Both the position numbers and the translations under genes were made by a program. A model generated the notes under the pieces. It ran no database searches. It was not told where the DNA came from and saw only the letters and a list, made by a program, of their open reading frames with translations. Positions 15,589 through 23,172 of a DNA stretch of 64,000 nt are shown here, one piece after another. Within the stretch, counting starts at the first letter, position 1. The number at the start of each line of letters is the position of its first letter. Location: the NCBI GenBank assembly GCA_937877535.1, contig CALFJF010000048.1, positions 1 to 64,000 of the forward strand, read 5' to 3'. The stretch comes from an uncultured Treponema sp. GTDB taxonomy: Bacteria; Spirochaetota; Spirochaetia; Treponematales; Treponemataceae.

Positions 15589-16230
15589 ATGAAAAAAATC
15601 ATCACGATTAGCCGAGAGTTTGGCTCTGGCGGGCGCGTTATTGGGCGAACAGTTGCCGAAAATCTCGGTTACGATTTTTACGACCGCGAAATAATCGACA
15701 TGGCAGCGGAGGAAAGCGGACTTGCCGCAGAGTTCATCGAGAAAACCGAACAAAATCTTTCATCGGGCTGGCTTTACAATCTTCTTTTGGGAACGAGTTA
15801 CGCAGGTCAAAACGTTGGAGCGGGGGCGCAGCAAATCGGCACGCATGCGCTTCCGTTGGCTGACCAAGTTTTTAACGCAGAACGAAAAATCATTCTTTCG
15901 CTCGTAACAAAGCCGTGCGTAATCGTCGGGCGGTGCGCGGATTACATTCTCAGAACGAGCGATTTTGTGAAAAAAGACGACCTTTTGAACATTTTTATTT
16001 ACGCGGACCTTGACGCAAAAGTGTCGCGCGCGGTGGAGCATTACAAAGTTCCAGAAAAAGATGCGCGAAAAACCGTTCAGCAAGTCGATAAACGCAGAGC
16101 GAATCACTACAACACGTTCACGGAAGATGTGTGGGGCGACAGAAAAAATTATGACCTTCTTGTAAACTCAAACACGCTCGGAATTGAGCAAACGTCTCAA
16201 ATGCTCACCGAGTTTATAAAACGAACATAG
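15589..16230 (+). CDS. Cytidylate kinase-like P-loop protein
   Basis: A 213-residue soluble protein of the cytidylate-kinase-like family. The N-terminal ISREFGSGGRVIGRTVAENL is the family's P-loop region, and DFYDREIIDMAAEE follows. RCADYILR and a late RRANHYNTFT element fit the lid and adenine-binding parts. This family is distinct from canonical Cmk, is common in Firmicutes and spirochaetes, and its substrate is not well defined. The start is supported by AGGAGGAG seven bases upstream. Phosphotransfer is inferred; the gene is followed by a tRNA pair with its own promoter. Confidence 0.82.
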   Translation: MKKIITISREFGSGGRVIGRTVAENLGYDFYDREIIDMAAEESGLAAEFIEKTEQNLSSGWLYNLLLGTSYAGQNVGAGAQQIGTHALPLADQVFNAERKIILSLVTKPCVIVGRCADYILRTSDFVKKDDLLNIFIYADLDAKVSRAVEHYKVPEKDARKTVQQVDKRRANHYNTFTEDVWGDRKNYDLLVNSNTLGIEQTSQMLTEFIKRT

Positions 16231-16276
16231 TCGATTTTCCCGCGAAATCTTTTATTTTGAAGTTTGAGCGGGAGTG

Positions 16277-16306
16277 TTGACACAATTCGGCGATTTCTGC
16301 TAGAAT
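16277..16306 (+). promoter_or_regulatory. Promoter of the tRNA pair
   Basis: TTGACA (16277-16282), an 18-base spacer and TAGAAT (16301-16306) precede the first tRNA by 14 bases. Confidence 0.75.
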
Positions 16307-16320
16307 CGTTTTATTCCGCT

Positions 16321-16393
16321 GGGACATTAGCTCAGCGGTTAGAGCAGAGGACTCATAATCCTTTGGTCCTTGGTTCAAATCCAAGATGTCCCA
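16321..16393 (+). tRNA. tRNA with anticodon CAT (Met, or Ile2 with lysidine)
   Basis: A complete cloverleaf: acceptor GGGACAT/ATGTCCC, D arm GCTC/GAGC, anticodon loop CTCATAA (anticodon CAT), T arm CTTGG/CCAAG, discriminator A. CCA is not encoded. The GAGGACTCATAATCCTT anticodon arm is often seen in tRNA-Ile2, whose C34 becomes lysidine, so the elongator-Met label is not certain; it lacks the three G-C pairs typical of initiators. Confidence 0.9.
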
Positions 16394-16404
16394 TTTTCTA
16401 TTTT

Positions 16405-16477
16405 GCCGACTTAGCTCATCCGGTAGAGCAGCGCACTCGTAACGCGCAGGTGATTGGTTCAAGTCCGATAGTCGGCT
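16405..16477 (+). tRNA. tRNA-Thr (CGT)
   Basis: Acceptor GCCGACT pairs with AGTCGGC, the D arm is GCTC/GAGC-like, and the anticodon loop CTCGTAA gives anticodon CGT. The T loop TTCAAGT is normal and CCA is not encoded. It is 11 bases after the CAT tRNA and shares its promoter; a terminator follows. Confidence 0.92.
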
Positions 16478-16483
16478 CAATGC

Positions 16484-16522
16484 AAAGAGATTCTTGATTC
16501 AAATCGAGAATCTCTTTTTTTG
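16484..16522 (+). terminator. Intrinsic terminator of the tRNA pair
   Basis: AAAGAGATTCT (16484-16494) and AGAATCTCTTT (16507-16517) form an 11-bp stem followed by T residues to 16522. Confidence 0.9.
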
Positions 16523-16535
16523 TTGCGTCCAAAAG

Positions 16536-16564
16536 AAAAAGCGCGGGAAAAACCCGCGCTTTTT
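16536..16564 (-). terminator. Intrinsic terminator of the PL9 lyase gene
   Basis: AAAAAGCGCGGG (16536-16547) and CCCGCGCTTTTT (16553-16564) form a 12-bp stem with a 5-base loop; U-runs occur in both directions, so it can act on both strands. Confidence 0.9.
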
Positions 16565-16579
16565 GAAAAACGTTCCTAA

Positions 16580-19500
16580 TTACTTTTTCTTACGAGTTGC
16601 CGCAAAGCAAGCCGCACAAGCGATTACCACAAGGACAATCACAACTGGAACGACTGGCACTGACGAACCGCTCGATGACGGAAGTGCGAACTTTGTCGCG
16701 TTGTAGTCTGCGCCCGTTTTTGGTGCGCCAGAAGCCTTTTTGAAAAGGTCTCCCAAATCGAACACGCCGTCCGCGCTCCGAGGAATGCGGTTAAACGTGC
16801 CGTCGGCGTTGTAGCCGTTTTGCCACTTTGCAATATCAACGCTCACAAACACGCTCTTATCGAGTTGAGTGCCTTCGGAGTTCACGCCCTTCGCCCCGTT
16901 GTAGAAGAAGTTTGTGCTGTCCGCAACTTGCTCAGGATTGTGCTTTTTGACTTCGGCGATGTCATCTCCCGCGCCACCGTCAATCGAAAGAACTCCCGTT
17001 GTTTCAAACGTTCTCGGATATGCTTCGGCGTTGCCTTTTCCGTAGAGCGTTACGTTGTATTTACCGTTTCCGAACGACGTTACGTGCTCCAATTTCAGAC
17101 CGGGGTTCGAGTTACACGTAATTCCGTTTACGCCATTTCCCCAAGAAATCGAATTTCTCAAAATATGCGGAACGTTGATTCCGTCGCCACCCATTTTGAA
17201 ACCGTTTCCGTCGCCTTGACCCGTGCCGTCAAGTTTTGTGCCGTTGGCGTAGGTGATACAGTTGTCGAGGAGTGTCGCGCCAATCGGTCCCGTTTCGACT
17301 TTTGCGTACAAATCCCAACCGTCATCAACGTTGTGGTGAGAAACGCAGTTTCTGAAAACGTTGTTATCTCCAACCGTGAGTTTTGACGCAAATCCATCTG
17401 CGTTGTTTTGCGCAGGGTCAGCATTTCCAAATGACTCGCAACCGTAAATCAAATTATCGTGTGGCCATTTTTCAAACGGTTCGCTCGAACGTCCAGAAAT
17501 CTGGATTCCCGTGTCGCCGTTCAAATACGTGTCAACCATGATAATTCGGTTGTAATTTCCAGCAACTTGCAAGCCTTTTGTGTCGTCTGGAGTGCGCGTA
17601 ATGTCGATATTTTTGAAATCCCAGTAATTTCCATAAAGATTTATAGCAGATACTTTTGCTCCCGAAGAACTGAAATCGAGAACAACGCGCTTGCCCTCTT
17701 CTGGACGAATGACTTTTCGCGCATTTGGAGTTCCGTCGTTTCCGCGCTCAATTAAAAGTCCGCCGTTCGTGATATAGATTTTCTCGCCCAAAAGCACGAT
17801 TTCTTGCCCAGGCTTACAATAACTTATCGCGGAACGAATATCGAGCGGTTTTTCCCGCGTTCCGTCGCCCAAAGCCGAACCTTCGCTCGAAACGAAAAGT
17901 TGCTTTCCCTCGTAGGTCATTGAAATTATCGTATGTGTATACGTTACAGATTTGTAATTTTGCTCGTAGATTTTGAGTTCACGGTCGTATTGCGCGACAA
18001 CTTGATTCTCACCAGGCTGCCACCCGTCCTCTGGGTCAAACGTAACAAGCAAGTCGTTGATTCCCTTTTGAATTTGAATCGTCTTTTTGTAATCAGTATT
18101 CGCCTCAACCGCTTCACCGTCAATGAGCGTCTGCCCGTCTTTTGACACAACAGAAATTTTGCCTTTTGCATTTGACGTAAACACAAACGGATATTTTTGG
18201 TCATACCAAGTCGTCGGGCAGTCAATCGTTGTTGCAAGCGGCACAAGTTCTGGCGGCTCGTCAACTGCGGGCGGGTCGTTTTTTGGGTCGGTTACATTGA
18301 ACACAACGTTGCTGAACGTCGCATTCACGCCACGCGCAACCGCAAATCCAACGTATACGGAATCTTTATCAAGTTGAGTCAGTTTTTGATTATCCTTGTC
18401 ATACATGATAAATTCTTCAACCGTATCTTCGGAGGCGATTTCCCGCTTGTAAATCGAGTGGTATCCCGTATTGTCTTTTTTGAGCGTAATCCTATACACA
18501 TCGCCTGACTTTATCGCGTCGCTCGCCTGGTCGTAACTAAACGCATTCGACTCAGACTTTCCGAGTTTTGAGATTCCCGCGTCACCCAAAGCGATAACTT
18601 CGTCGGTAAGCCCCGAAACGAATCGTGCGCCAAGTCCATTTTTGATTTCCTTTTTGACACCGTTTACGTGCGTTGTGTATTTTCGGGAAATAATACCCGC
18701 AGAGTTTGTATACGCTACAACCATCGGCTCGCCATCGATTCCGAGTTTATCCATTGCGATAAGCCCGAATCCTTCCTGTCCATCTGGCATTGGATTTTGA
18801 TAATCGACAGTAACCGTTGCGGTCAACTCCCAGTTTTCTTTGTACGGGTCAATTTCTGTATAGTAGAAAGAAAGACCGTCAAAATAAGACTCGAATTTTC
18901 CGCCCTTTTCAAGAATCGCGCCATCTTTTCCAACGATACACGAATATAGTTTGAATGTGAGGTCGTCGGAATCAATCATTTCCATACGATTTCGCGTATT
19001 TTTTGTACTCGTTCCGAATTCCGTAAAAGTCCAAATGCGCTCCGCGTCCGCCTTCACAGTCTTTTTTTGAGGTTTAGAATCGCTCCGCTCGCTTCCGCGT
19101 GTCGCCGAAACGGTTACAAATGTTACGGTTTCAGCGGGAAGCGTAACATCCGCCTCAAAAGTCGAAGAAGAAACCTTTGGCATTGTTGTGGTTCCGCCGT
19201 TCTCGTTTCGATACGAAACAATATAGCCGTCCGCTTCGTCAACGGGATCCCACTCAACATGAACCGTGGAATTTCCAACATTCAAAAGAGAAACGGTCGG
19301 TTTTACAAGTGGAAGCGTATACTGAAAAACTTTCGGTTCGCTCGCCTTTGCCGCCTCGCCTTTTCTTTCAAGAGAAACAGAGAACGTGTAATTTCCAGTC
19401 TGCTTCATCTCAAAGACTGCCGTTTTTTCTTCTTTTCTGGTTTTTCCAAAATCGATTTTTCCCGAAGCCCCGTTATCGGACTTCATGGAAACGCTACCTT

Positions 19501-19693
19501 TGTCGCCACCGTCGTTACTTGTAAGCGCGTTAAAACTCACCGTAACTTCGTTTGGACCTGTCAACGTAATGCCCGTAATGACTGGCGCGGAAACGTCTGC
19601 CCACGCCTTTCGTTCCGCAGCAGAAAGATTTCCCGCCGCAAAAAACGAAAGCGCAACCAAAAGTCCCGCTTTGATTGTTGTCCTGAACTTCAT
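16580..19693 (-). CDS. Large exported PL9 pectate lyase with FN3 domains and C-terminal membrane tail
   Basis: A 1037-residue enzyme that should cleave polygalacturonate by beta-elimination outside the cell. Start at 19693 is set by AGGAG; a signal peptide covers residues 1-30. Two fibronectin III-like domains (about 35-130 and 135-215) and a beta-rich region (about 220-490) precede a right-handed beta-helix of polysaccharide lyase family 9 (about 610-960). Diagnostic residues are the NNADGFASK block near residue 764 and the NVDDGWDLYAK calcium-binding Asp cluster near 789. The protein ends in SSSGSS, a hydrophobic segment of about 20 residues and RKKK, so it is membrane-tethered rather than free. 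Two small exported proteins upstream belong to the same cluster. Confidence 0.88.
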   Translation of the reverse strand: MKFRTTIKAGLLVALSFFAAGNLSAAERKAWADVSAPVITGITLTGPNEVTVSFNALTSNDGGDKGSVSMKSDNGASGKIDFGKTRKEEKTAVFEMKQTGNYTFSVSLERKGEAAKASEPKVFQYTLPLVKPTVSLLNVGNSTVHVEWDPVDEADGYIVSYRNENGGTTTMPKVSSSTFEADVTLPAETVTFVTVSATRGSERSDSKPQKKTVKADAERIWTFTEFGTSTKNTRNRMEMIDSDDLTFKLYSCIVGKDGAILEKGGKFESYFDGLSFYYTEIDPYKENWELTATVTVDYQNPMPDGQEGFGLIAMDKLGIDGEPMVVAYTNSAGIISRKYTTHVNGVKKEIKNGLGARFVSGLTDEVIALGDAGISKLGKSESNAFSYDQASDAIKSGDVYRITLKKDNTGYHSIYKREIASEDTVEEFIMYDKDNQKLTQLDKDSVYVGFAVARGVNATFSNVVFNVTDPKNDPPAVDEPPELVPLATTIDCPTTWYDQKYPFVFTSNAKGKISVVSKDGQTLIDGEAVEANTDYKKTIQIQKGINDLLVTFDPEDGWQPGENQVVAQYDRELKIYEQNYKSVTYTHTIISMTYEGKQLFVSSEGSALGDGTREKPLDIRSAISYCKPGQEIVLLGEKIYITNGGLLIERGNDGTPNARKVIRPEEGKRVVLDFSSSGAKVSAINLYGNYWDFKNIDITRTPDDTKGLQVAGNYNRIIMVDTYLNGDTGIQISGRSSEPFEKWPHDNLIYGCESFGNADPAQNNADGFASKLTVGDNNVFRNCVSHHNVDDGWDLYAKVETGPIGATLLDNCITYANGTKLDGTGQGDGNGFKMGGDGINVPHILRNSISWGNGVNGITCNSNPGLKLEHVTSFGNGKYNVTLYGKGNAEAYPRTFETTGVLSIDGGAGDDIAEVKKHNPEQVADSTNFFYNGAKGVNSEGTQLDKSVFVSVDIAKWQNGYNADGTFNRIPRSADGVFDLGDLFKKASGAPKTGADYNATKFALPSSSGSSVPVVPVVIVLVVIACAACFAATRKKK

Positions 19694-19715
19694 TTTTTCT
19701 CCTTGCAAAATACAA

Positions 19716-19742
19716 AAAAACGCAGGAAAATCCTGCGTTTTT
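19716..19742 (-). terminator. Intrinsic terminator of the lipoprotein gene
   Basis: AAAAACGCAGGA (19716-19727) and TCCTGCGTTTTT (19731-19742) form a 12-bp stem with a 3-base loop, between the lipoprotein gene and the PL9 gene. Confidence 0.88.
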
Positions 19743-19793
19743 GATTTTACTTTAACTTTTTGCTGCCCGCAACAAAAAAGACTGTTATTTTAA

Positions 19794-20438
19794 CTACTTC
19801 CCAACTTTGATTTGATAAATGTATCCCGTTCCGCTCGTTGAAAAGACGCAATACGTTCCGTCTTTTGGAGCGATTACTTCGTCAACAGTAACGTTTTTGC
19901 TTCCGTCCGCTGCCATCGTAATCGTGCCGACCTCTTCGCCAGAATCAACGTTAACAACATGAAGCGGGCGCGGGTCGCTCTTTGACGAACTTCCGCAGTA
20001 AACGATAATCGAATCTCCCGCTTTTGCAGGAAACGAAATGTTTCGGAACTCAGCCTTTCCAGAACCTTTTGTAGAAATTCGCTTGGTGAACGTGTCATCG
20101 CCAACGGTAACTGGATTTTTTGCGATGTCCTGAATTTCGAGCGTCTTATCTTCAGTCGCGTTGAGCGAGAATCCGTCTTCCGCCGCAGTAACTTCGGTAA
20201 GAGTCCCTGCATCAAGGTCGTTTGCGCTCATGTAGATTCCAGAAATCTGCTTGTTGATAAGGTCGCTCGAAGAAGCCGCAGCCGCTGGTGCTTCCGATTT
20301 TGCAGGTTCTGCACTCGCCGACGCTTCAGACGCTGGAGATGGAGCGGGCGTTTTTGACTCCGTTTTTGAACACGCAGAAAGCGCAAATGAGAACGCAACG
20401 GCAGCAAGTAAAACTGCCGCAGAGTTGATTTTCTTCAT
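19794..20438 (-). CDS. Lipoprotein with a pectinase-associated beta domain
   Basis: A 213-residue lipoprotein. Start at 20438 follows AGGAG; the lipobox LSAC ends at Cys23, then an Ala/Pro/Ser/Glu-rich linker (about 25-65) precedes one beta-rich domain of about 140 residues. That domain contains TFTKRISTKGSGKAEFR, SSSKSDPRPLHVV and a terminal YIYQIKVGK. The same pattern occurs in the next gene and, from memory, as a C-terminal module in some bacterial pectate lyases, which suggests polysaccharide binding. It lies between the PL9 gene and its paralogue. Binding is inferred; no catalytic motif was seen. Confidence 0.75.
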   Translation of the reverse strand: MKKINSAAVLLAAVAFSFALSACSKTESKTPAPSPASEASASAEPAKSEAPAAAASSSDLINKQISGIYMSANDLDAGTLTEVTAAEDGFSLNATEDKTLEIQDIAKNPVTVGDDTFTKRISTKGSGKAEFRNISFPAKAGDSIIVYCGSSSKSDPRPLHVVNVDSGEEVGTITMAADGSKNVTVDEVIAPKDGTYCVFSTSGTGYIYQIKVGK

Positions 20439-20520
20439 AATAAAAAACTCCTTTGAAAATATTTCCCGTAATTTTACTCGATTTTTTTTGAAGTGTCCAA
20501 TTTTTCGATGGGAATAAAAC

Positions 20521-20549
20521 AAAAACGCGGGCAAATCACCCGCGTTTTT
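20521..20549 (-). terminator. Intrinsic terminator of the second small exported protein
   Basis: AAAAACGCGGG (20521-20531) and CCCGCGTTTTT (20539-20549) form an 11-bp stem with a 7-base loop and a U-run on either strand. Confidence 0.9.
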
Positions 20550-20564
20550 ACAATTTTGCTCAAC

Positions 20565-21068
20565 TTATTTTCCGACTGAAACCTGATAGACGTAGATTCC
20601 ACCACCTTTTCCAGTCACATAGTACGTTCCGTCAGCAGGAACGGTAAACGACACTTTGGAAACCGTGTCGCCCTCGTATTTGCTGACATCTGCGCTTCCA
20701 ACGGTTTTGTTTTTTTCGTTCAAAAGTTGCACGGGACGACCGTCAGTTTTTGACGAACTCATCGCCCAAACATCAACTTTTTCGCCCGCTTTTGCCGTAA
20801 ACTGGATTTTGCAACCCGCCTTTCCAACGCCCTTAAAATTGAGTCGCTTTGTAAAAAGGAGCGAACCGTCAACTTTTGGGTCTTTTGTTTTATCCTCTAC
20901 TTTGATTGGTTTGTCGCTAGCACCAATCAAAGTAAACGAACCCACGACTTTCTTTCCAGAAATATCGCCAACGTCAACATCGTTTGCACACAATGTGTCT
21001 GCAAACGCTCCAACAACCATTGAAGAAGCAAGCACAAAAACCGCAATGAGTTTTTTTGTAAGTTTCAT
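20565..21068 (-). CDS. Exported protein with a pectinase-associated beta domain
   Basis: A 167-residue protein with a cleavable signal peptide (AFA-D near residue 24) and, in contrast to its neighbour, no lipobox. The mature part is one domain that aligns by eye with the lipoprotein at 19794-20438: LLFTKRLNFKGVGKAGCKI, SSSKTDGRPVQLL, DGTYYVTGKGGGIYVYQVSVGK. Start at 21068 is supported by GGAGG. Two versions of one domain, one anchored and one soluble, beside a PL9 lyase suggest capture of pectin or its fragments. The function is inferred from context and domain pattern. Confidence 0.72.
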   Translation of the reverse strand: MKLTKKLIAVFVLASSMVVGAFADTLCANDVDVGDISGKKVVGSFTLIGASDKPIKVEDKTKDPKVDGSLLFTKRLNFKGVGKAGCKIQFTAKAGEKVDVWAMSSSKTDGRPVQLLNEKNKTVGSADVSKYEGDTVSKVSFTVPADGTYYVTGKGGGIYVYQVSVGK

Positions 21069-21184
21069 CGTTTTTTTCCTCCGTTTGTCCTGTTTACTAT
21101 TTTTTTTGTTGCTCAAAAGTTCAAAAACTCTCAAGTTCAACTTTTTAGATTATAATCCACGAATAATGAAAAAATCATGCAATT

Positions 21185-21232
21185 TTTTTGACTTTTCCGA
21201 CATTTTTATAAAGAAAACCGAAAAGTCAAAAA
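21185..21232. other. 13-bp inverted repeat downstream of trxA
   Basis: TTTTTGACTTTTC (21185-21197) and GAAAAGTCAAAAA (21220-21232) are exact complements with a 22-base loop, a few bases after the trxA stop. It may end trxA transcripts, though no long U-run follows on the minus strand. Confidence 0.5.
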
Positions 21233-21242
21233 TCGCACATTT

Positions 21243-21554
21243 TTATTGAAGGGCAAACGTTTTCAAAACGTCTTTTGATTGACCGCCGACAGACCTTGCA
21301 ACTTCATTACCGTTTTTGAACAAAATAAAGCACGGTACGCTCATTACACCGAATCGTTCGGCAATTTCGCTGTTTTCATCGACTTCGACTTTGCACACTT
21401 TCACTTTTCCAGCAAGTTCCTCGGAAAGTTCCGAAACGATTGGTCCCATCATTTTGCAAGGACCGCACCAAGTCGCCCAAAAATCAACGAGAACGGGAAG
21501 AGCCGACTTTTTCACTTCCGCTTCAAAAGAACTCGTAGTTATGATTGTTTCCAT
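21243..21554 (-). CDS. trxA: Thioredoxin
   Basis: A 103-residue cytosolic dithiol-disulfide oxidoreductase. The active site WCGPC sits in FWATWCGPCKMMGP, and the cis-proline region SVPCFILFKNG is present; the length is normal for thioredoxin. Note the unusual Cys directly after the cis-Pro (VPCF instead of VPTL). The start at 21554 is set by AAGGAG; the longer open frame has no ribosome-binding site. It stands alone between the pectin cluster and the plus-strand histidine fusion gene. Confidence 0.95.
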   Translation of the reverse strand: METIITTSSFEAEVKKSALPVLVDFWATWCGPCKMMGPIVSELSEELAGKVKVCKVEVDENSEIAERFGVMSVPCFILFKNGNEVARSVGGQSKDVLKTFALQ

Positions 21555-21661
21555 AAAAATCTCCTTATGGTAAAAATTGTGTTTTTTCAAACAAAAAGAG
21601 TATAACGCTAACGCATAAAATCGGCAAAGAACTTTTCTACTTATCGATTCAACGGAAGATT

Positions 21662-21672
21662 TTTGCTATAAT
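21662..21672 (+). promoter_or_regulatory. Extended -10 element of the histidine fusion gene
   Basis: TTTGCTATAAT ends at 21672, ten bases before the ATG at 21683, with no Shine-Dalgarno sequence between. A leaderless or nearly leaderless mRNA is predicted. Confidence 0.65.
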
Positions 21673-21682
21673 TTTGAGCATT

Positions 21683-22981
21683 ATGGTTATCGCTTCAATA
21701 GACATGAAGGGCGGGCACGTTGTGCAGCTCAAAAACGGAAAAGATTTGGCAATTCAGCGAGATGACGCTGATTCTCTCATAAAAGAGTTTGACCGCTACG
21801 GCGAAGTCGCAATCATTGACTTGGACCAAGCTCTTAGAAACACGGACGAAAAAGGAAACACGCCAAACACGGCTCTTCTAAAATCCTTGCTCAGAAAAGG
21901 AAACGTGCGCGTTGGCGGCGGGATTCGGAGCGTAAAAAAAGCGCGGGAATTGATTTCGCTTGGCGCAGAAAAAGTCATCGTGGGAAGCGCGGCGTGGAGC
22001 GAAAATCCTACGAGCGGAAAAATCCTTAACGAATCATTTTTGGAAGAATTGTGCGCGGCAATAGGAAAACAGCGCGTCATTATCAGCGTGGACTCCATTG
22101 GCGGAAAAATTGCCGTAAAAGGCTGGACGCAAACCGTGGACATTTCGCTCATCGAAGGGGCAAAAGCGGCTGAAAAATACGCTTCGGAACTTTTGTTCAC
22201 GGCGGTAGAAAAAGAAGGACTTATGGGCGGAACCGATATGGATTCTTGTCACGCCTTACGCGAAGCCGTTTCGTGTCGCGTGGTCGTGGCTGGCGGAGTC
22301 CGCTCTCTCGAAGAAATCGAGCAACTCGAAAAAATGAACTGCGATGTGCAACTCGGCATGGCTCTTTACACGGGCGCAATTTCGCTCAAAGATTCGTTTG
22401 TTTCGTGCCTCAACTGGAAAAAAACGGACGGATTGATTCCCGTCATTGCGCAAAGCACGGCGGGCGAGGTTTTAATGCTCGGCTACGCGAACCGTGAGGC
22501 AATCGAAAAATCGTTTGAAACGGGAAAACTCACGTTTTTTTCGCGCACACGCAACACACTGTGGACAAAAGGCGAAACGAGCGGGAATTTTTTGGAATTG
22601 GAAAAAATGCGTGCCGACTGCGACCGCGACACGATTCTTGCAACCGTTCGTCCGCGCGGAGAAACGTGCCACACGGGAAGTTGGACGTGTTTTAGTTCCG
22701 AAGCGGGCGAAAAAAGTTCCCTCAACCGACTGTCTGCAATTATTGCCGAACGATTCAAAAATCCGCGCCCGGGAAGTTACACGGCAACGCTCACAAACGA
22801 CCGAGTTCGCGAGAAAATCATGGAAGAATCCGAGGAACTCACAGACGAAGCGGAAACGCGCGAAGATGTCATTTGGGAAGCGGCAGACCTCATTTATTTT
22901 GTGAGCGTGCTTCTTCACAAAGAAGGCGTTTCTTGGAACGACGTTTACGCCGAACTCGACAGACGGCACAAGGAAAAATAA
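21683..22981 (+). CDS. hisA/hisIE: HisA-HisI-HisE triple fusion for histidine biosynthesis
   Basis: A 432-residue fusion covering three consecutive steps. Residues 1-240 are a HisA-type TIM barrel (VIASIDMKGGHVVQL, RVGGGIRSVKKAREL, VVVAGGVRSLEEI) that isomerises ProFAR to PRFAR. Residues 245-340 are HisI, phosphoribosyl-AMP cyclohydrolase, with MRADCDRDTILATV for Mg and RGETCHTGSW for Zn. Residues 350-432 are HisE, phosphoribosyl-ATP pyrophosphatase, with EKIMEESEELTDEA and EAADLIYFVSVLL. HisIE fusions are common; adding HisA at the front is unusual to my knowledge. Start at ATG 21683 just after a -10 box. No other his gene lies nearby, so the rest of the pathway is elsewhere. Confidence 0.9.
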   Translation: MVIASIDMKGGHVVQLKNGKDLAIQRDDADSLIKEFDRYGEVAIIDLDQALRNTDEKGNTPNTALLKSLLRKGNVRVGGGIRSVKKARELISLGAEKVIVGSAAWSENPTSGKILNESFLEELCAAIGKQRVIISVDSIGGKIAVKGWTQTVDISLIEGAKAAEKYASELLFTAVEKEGLMGGTDMDSCHALREAVSCRVVVAGGVRSLEEIEQLEKMNCDVQLGMALYTGAISLKDSFVSCLNWKKTDGLIPVIAQSTAGEVLMLGYANREAIEKSFETGKLTFFSRTRNTLWTKGETSGNFLELEKMRADCDRDTILATVRPRGETCHTGSWTCFSSEAGEKSSLNRLSAIIAERFKNPRPGSYTATLTNDRVREKIMEESEELTDEAETREDVIWEAADLIYFVSVLLHKEGVSWNDVYAELDRRHKEK

Positions 22982-23020
22982 AATCAATCGTTCAAGATTT
23001 TGATTTTGCACTCCTCTCAA

Positions 23021-23051
23021 AAAAAACGCTCTCTTTTTGGGAGCGTTTTTT
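23021..23051 (+). terminator. Intrinsic terminator of the histidine fusion gene
   Basis: AAAAAACGCTC (23021-23031) and GAGCGTTTTTT (23041-23051) form an 11-bp stem followed by a T-rich stretch. Confidence 0.88.
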
Positions 23052-23096
23052 ATTTTTCGTTTTTCATTTTTCTCTGCATTATCAAAAAAATCATTG

Positions 23097-23148
23097 TATA
23101 ATGGAATCGTTTAGCGTTGGAGTTTTTTGAGAGAAATCCAAAAACTCC
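23097..23148 (+). promoter_or_regulatory. -10 box and leader hairpin of the chemoreceptor gene
   Basis: TATAAT (23097-23102) is followed by a leader containing GGAGTTTTT (from 23119) and AAAAACTCC (23140-23148), a 9-bp hairpin. No U-run follows the hairpin, so attenuation is uncertain; it could mask or protect the leader. Confidence 0.5.
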
Positions 23149-23172
23149 TATTCAAAAAAAACGGAGTCTTCG

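Noticed and set aside
16321..16393. Initiator tRNA-Met
   Set aside because: The anticodon stem lacks the three consecutive G-C pairs of initiators; elongator Met or Ile2 is more likely.
16264..16497. Open frame running through the two tRNA genes
   Set aside because: Both tRNAs have complete cloverleaf structures and their own promoter and terminator; the frame is accidental.
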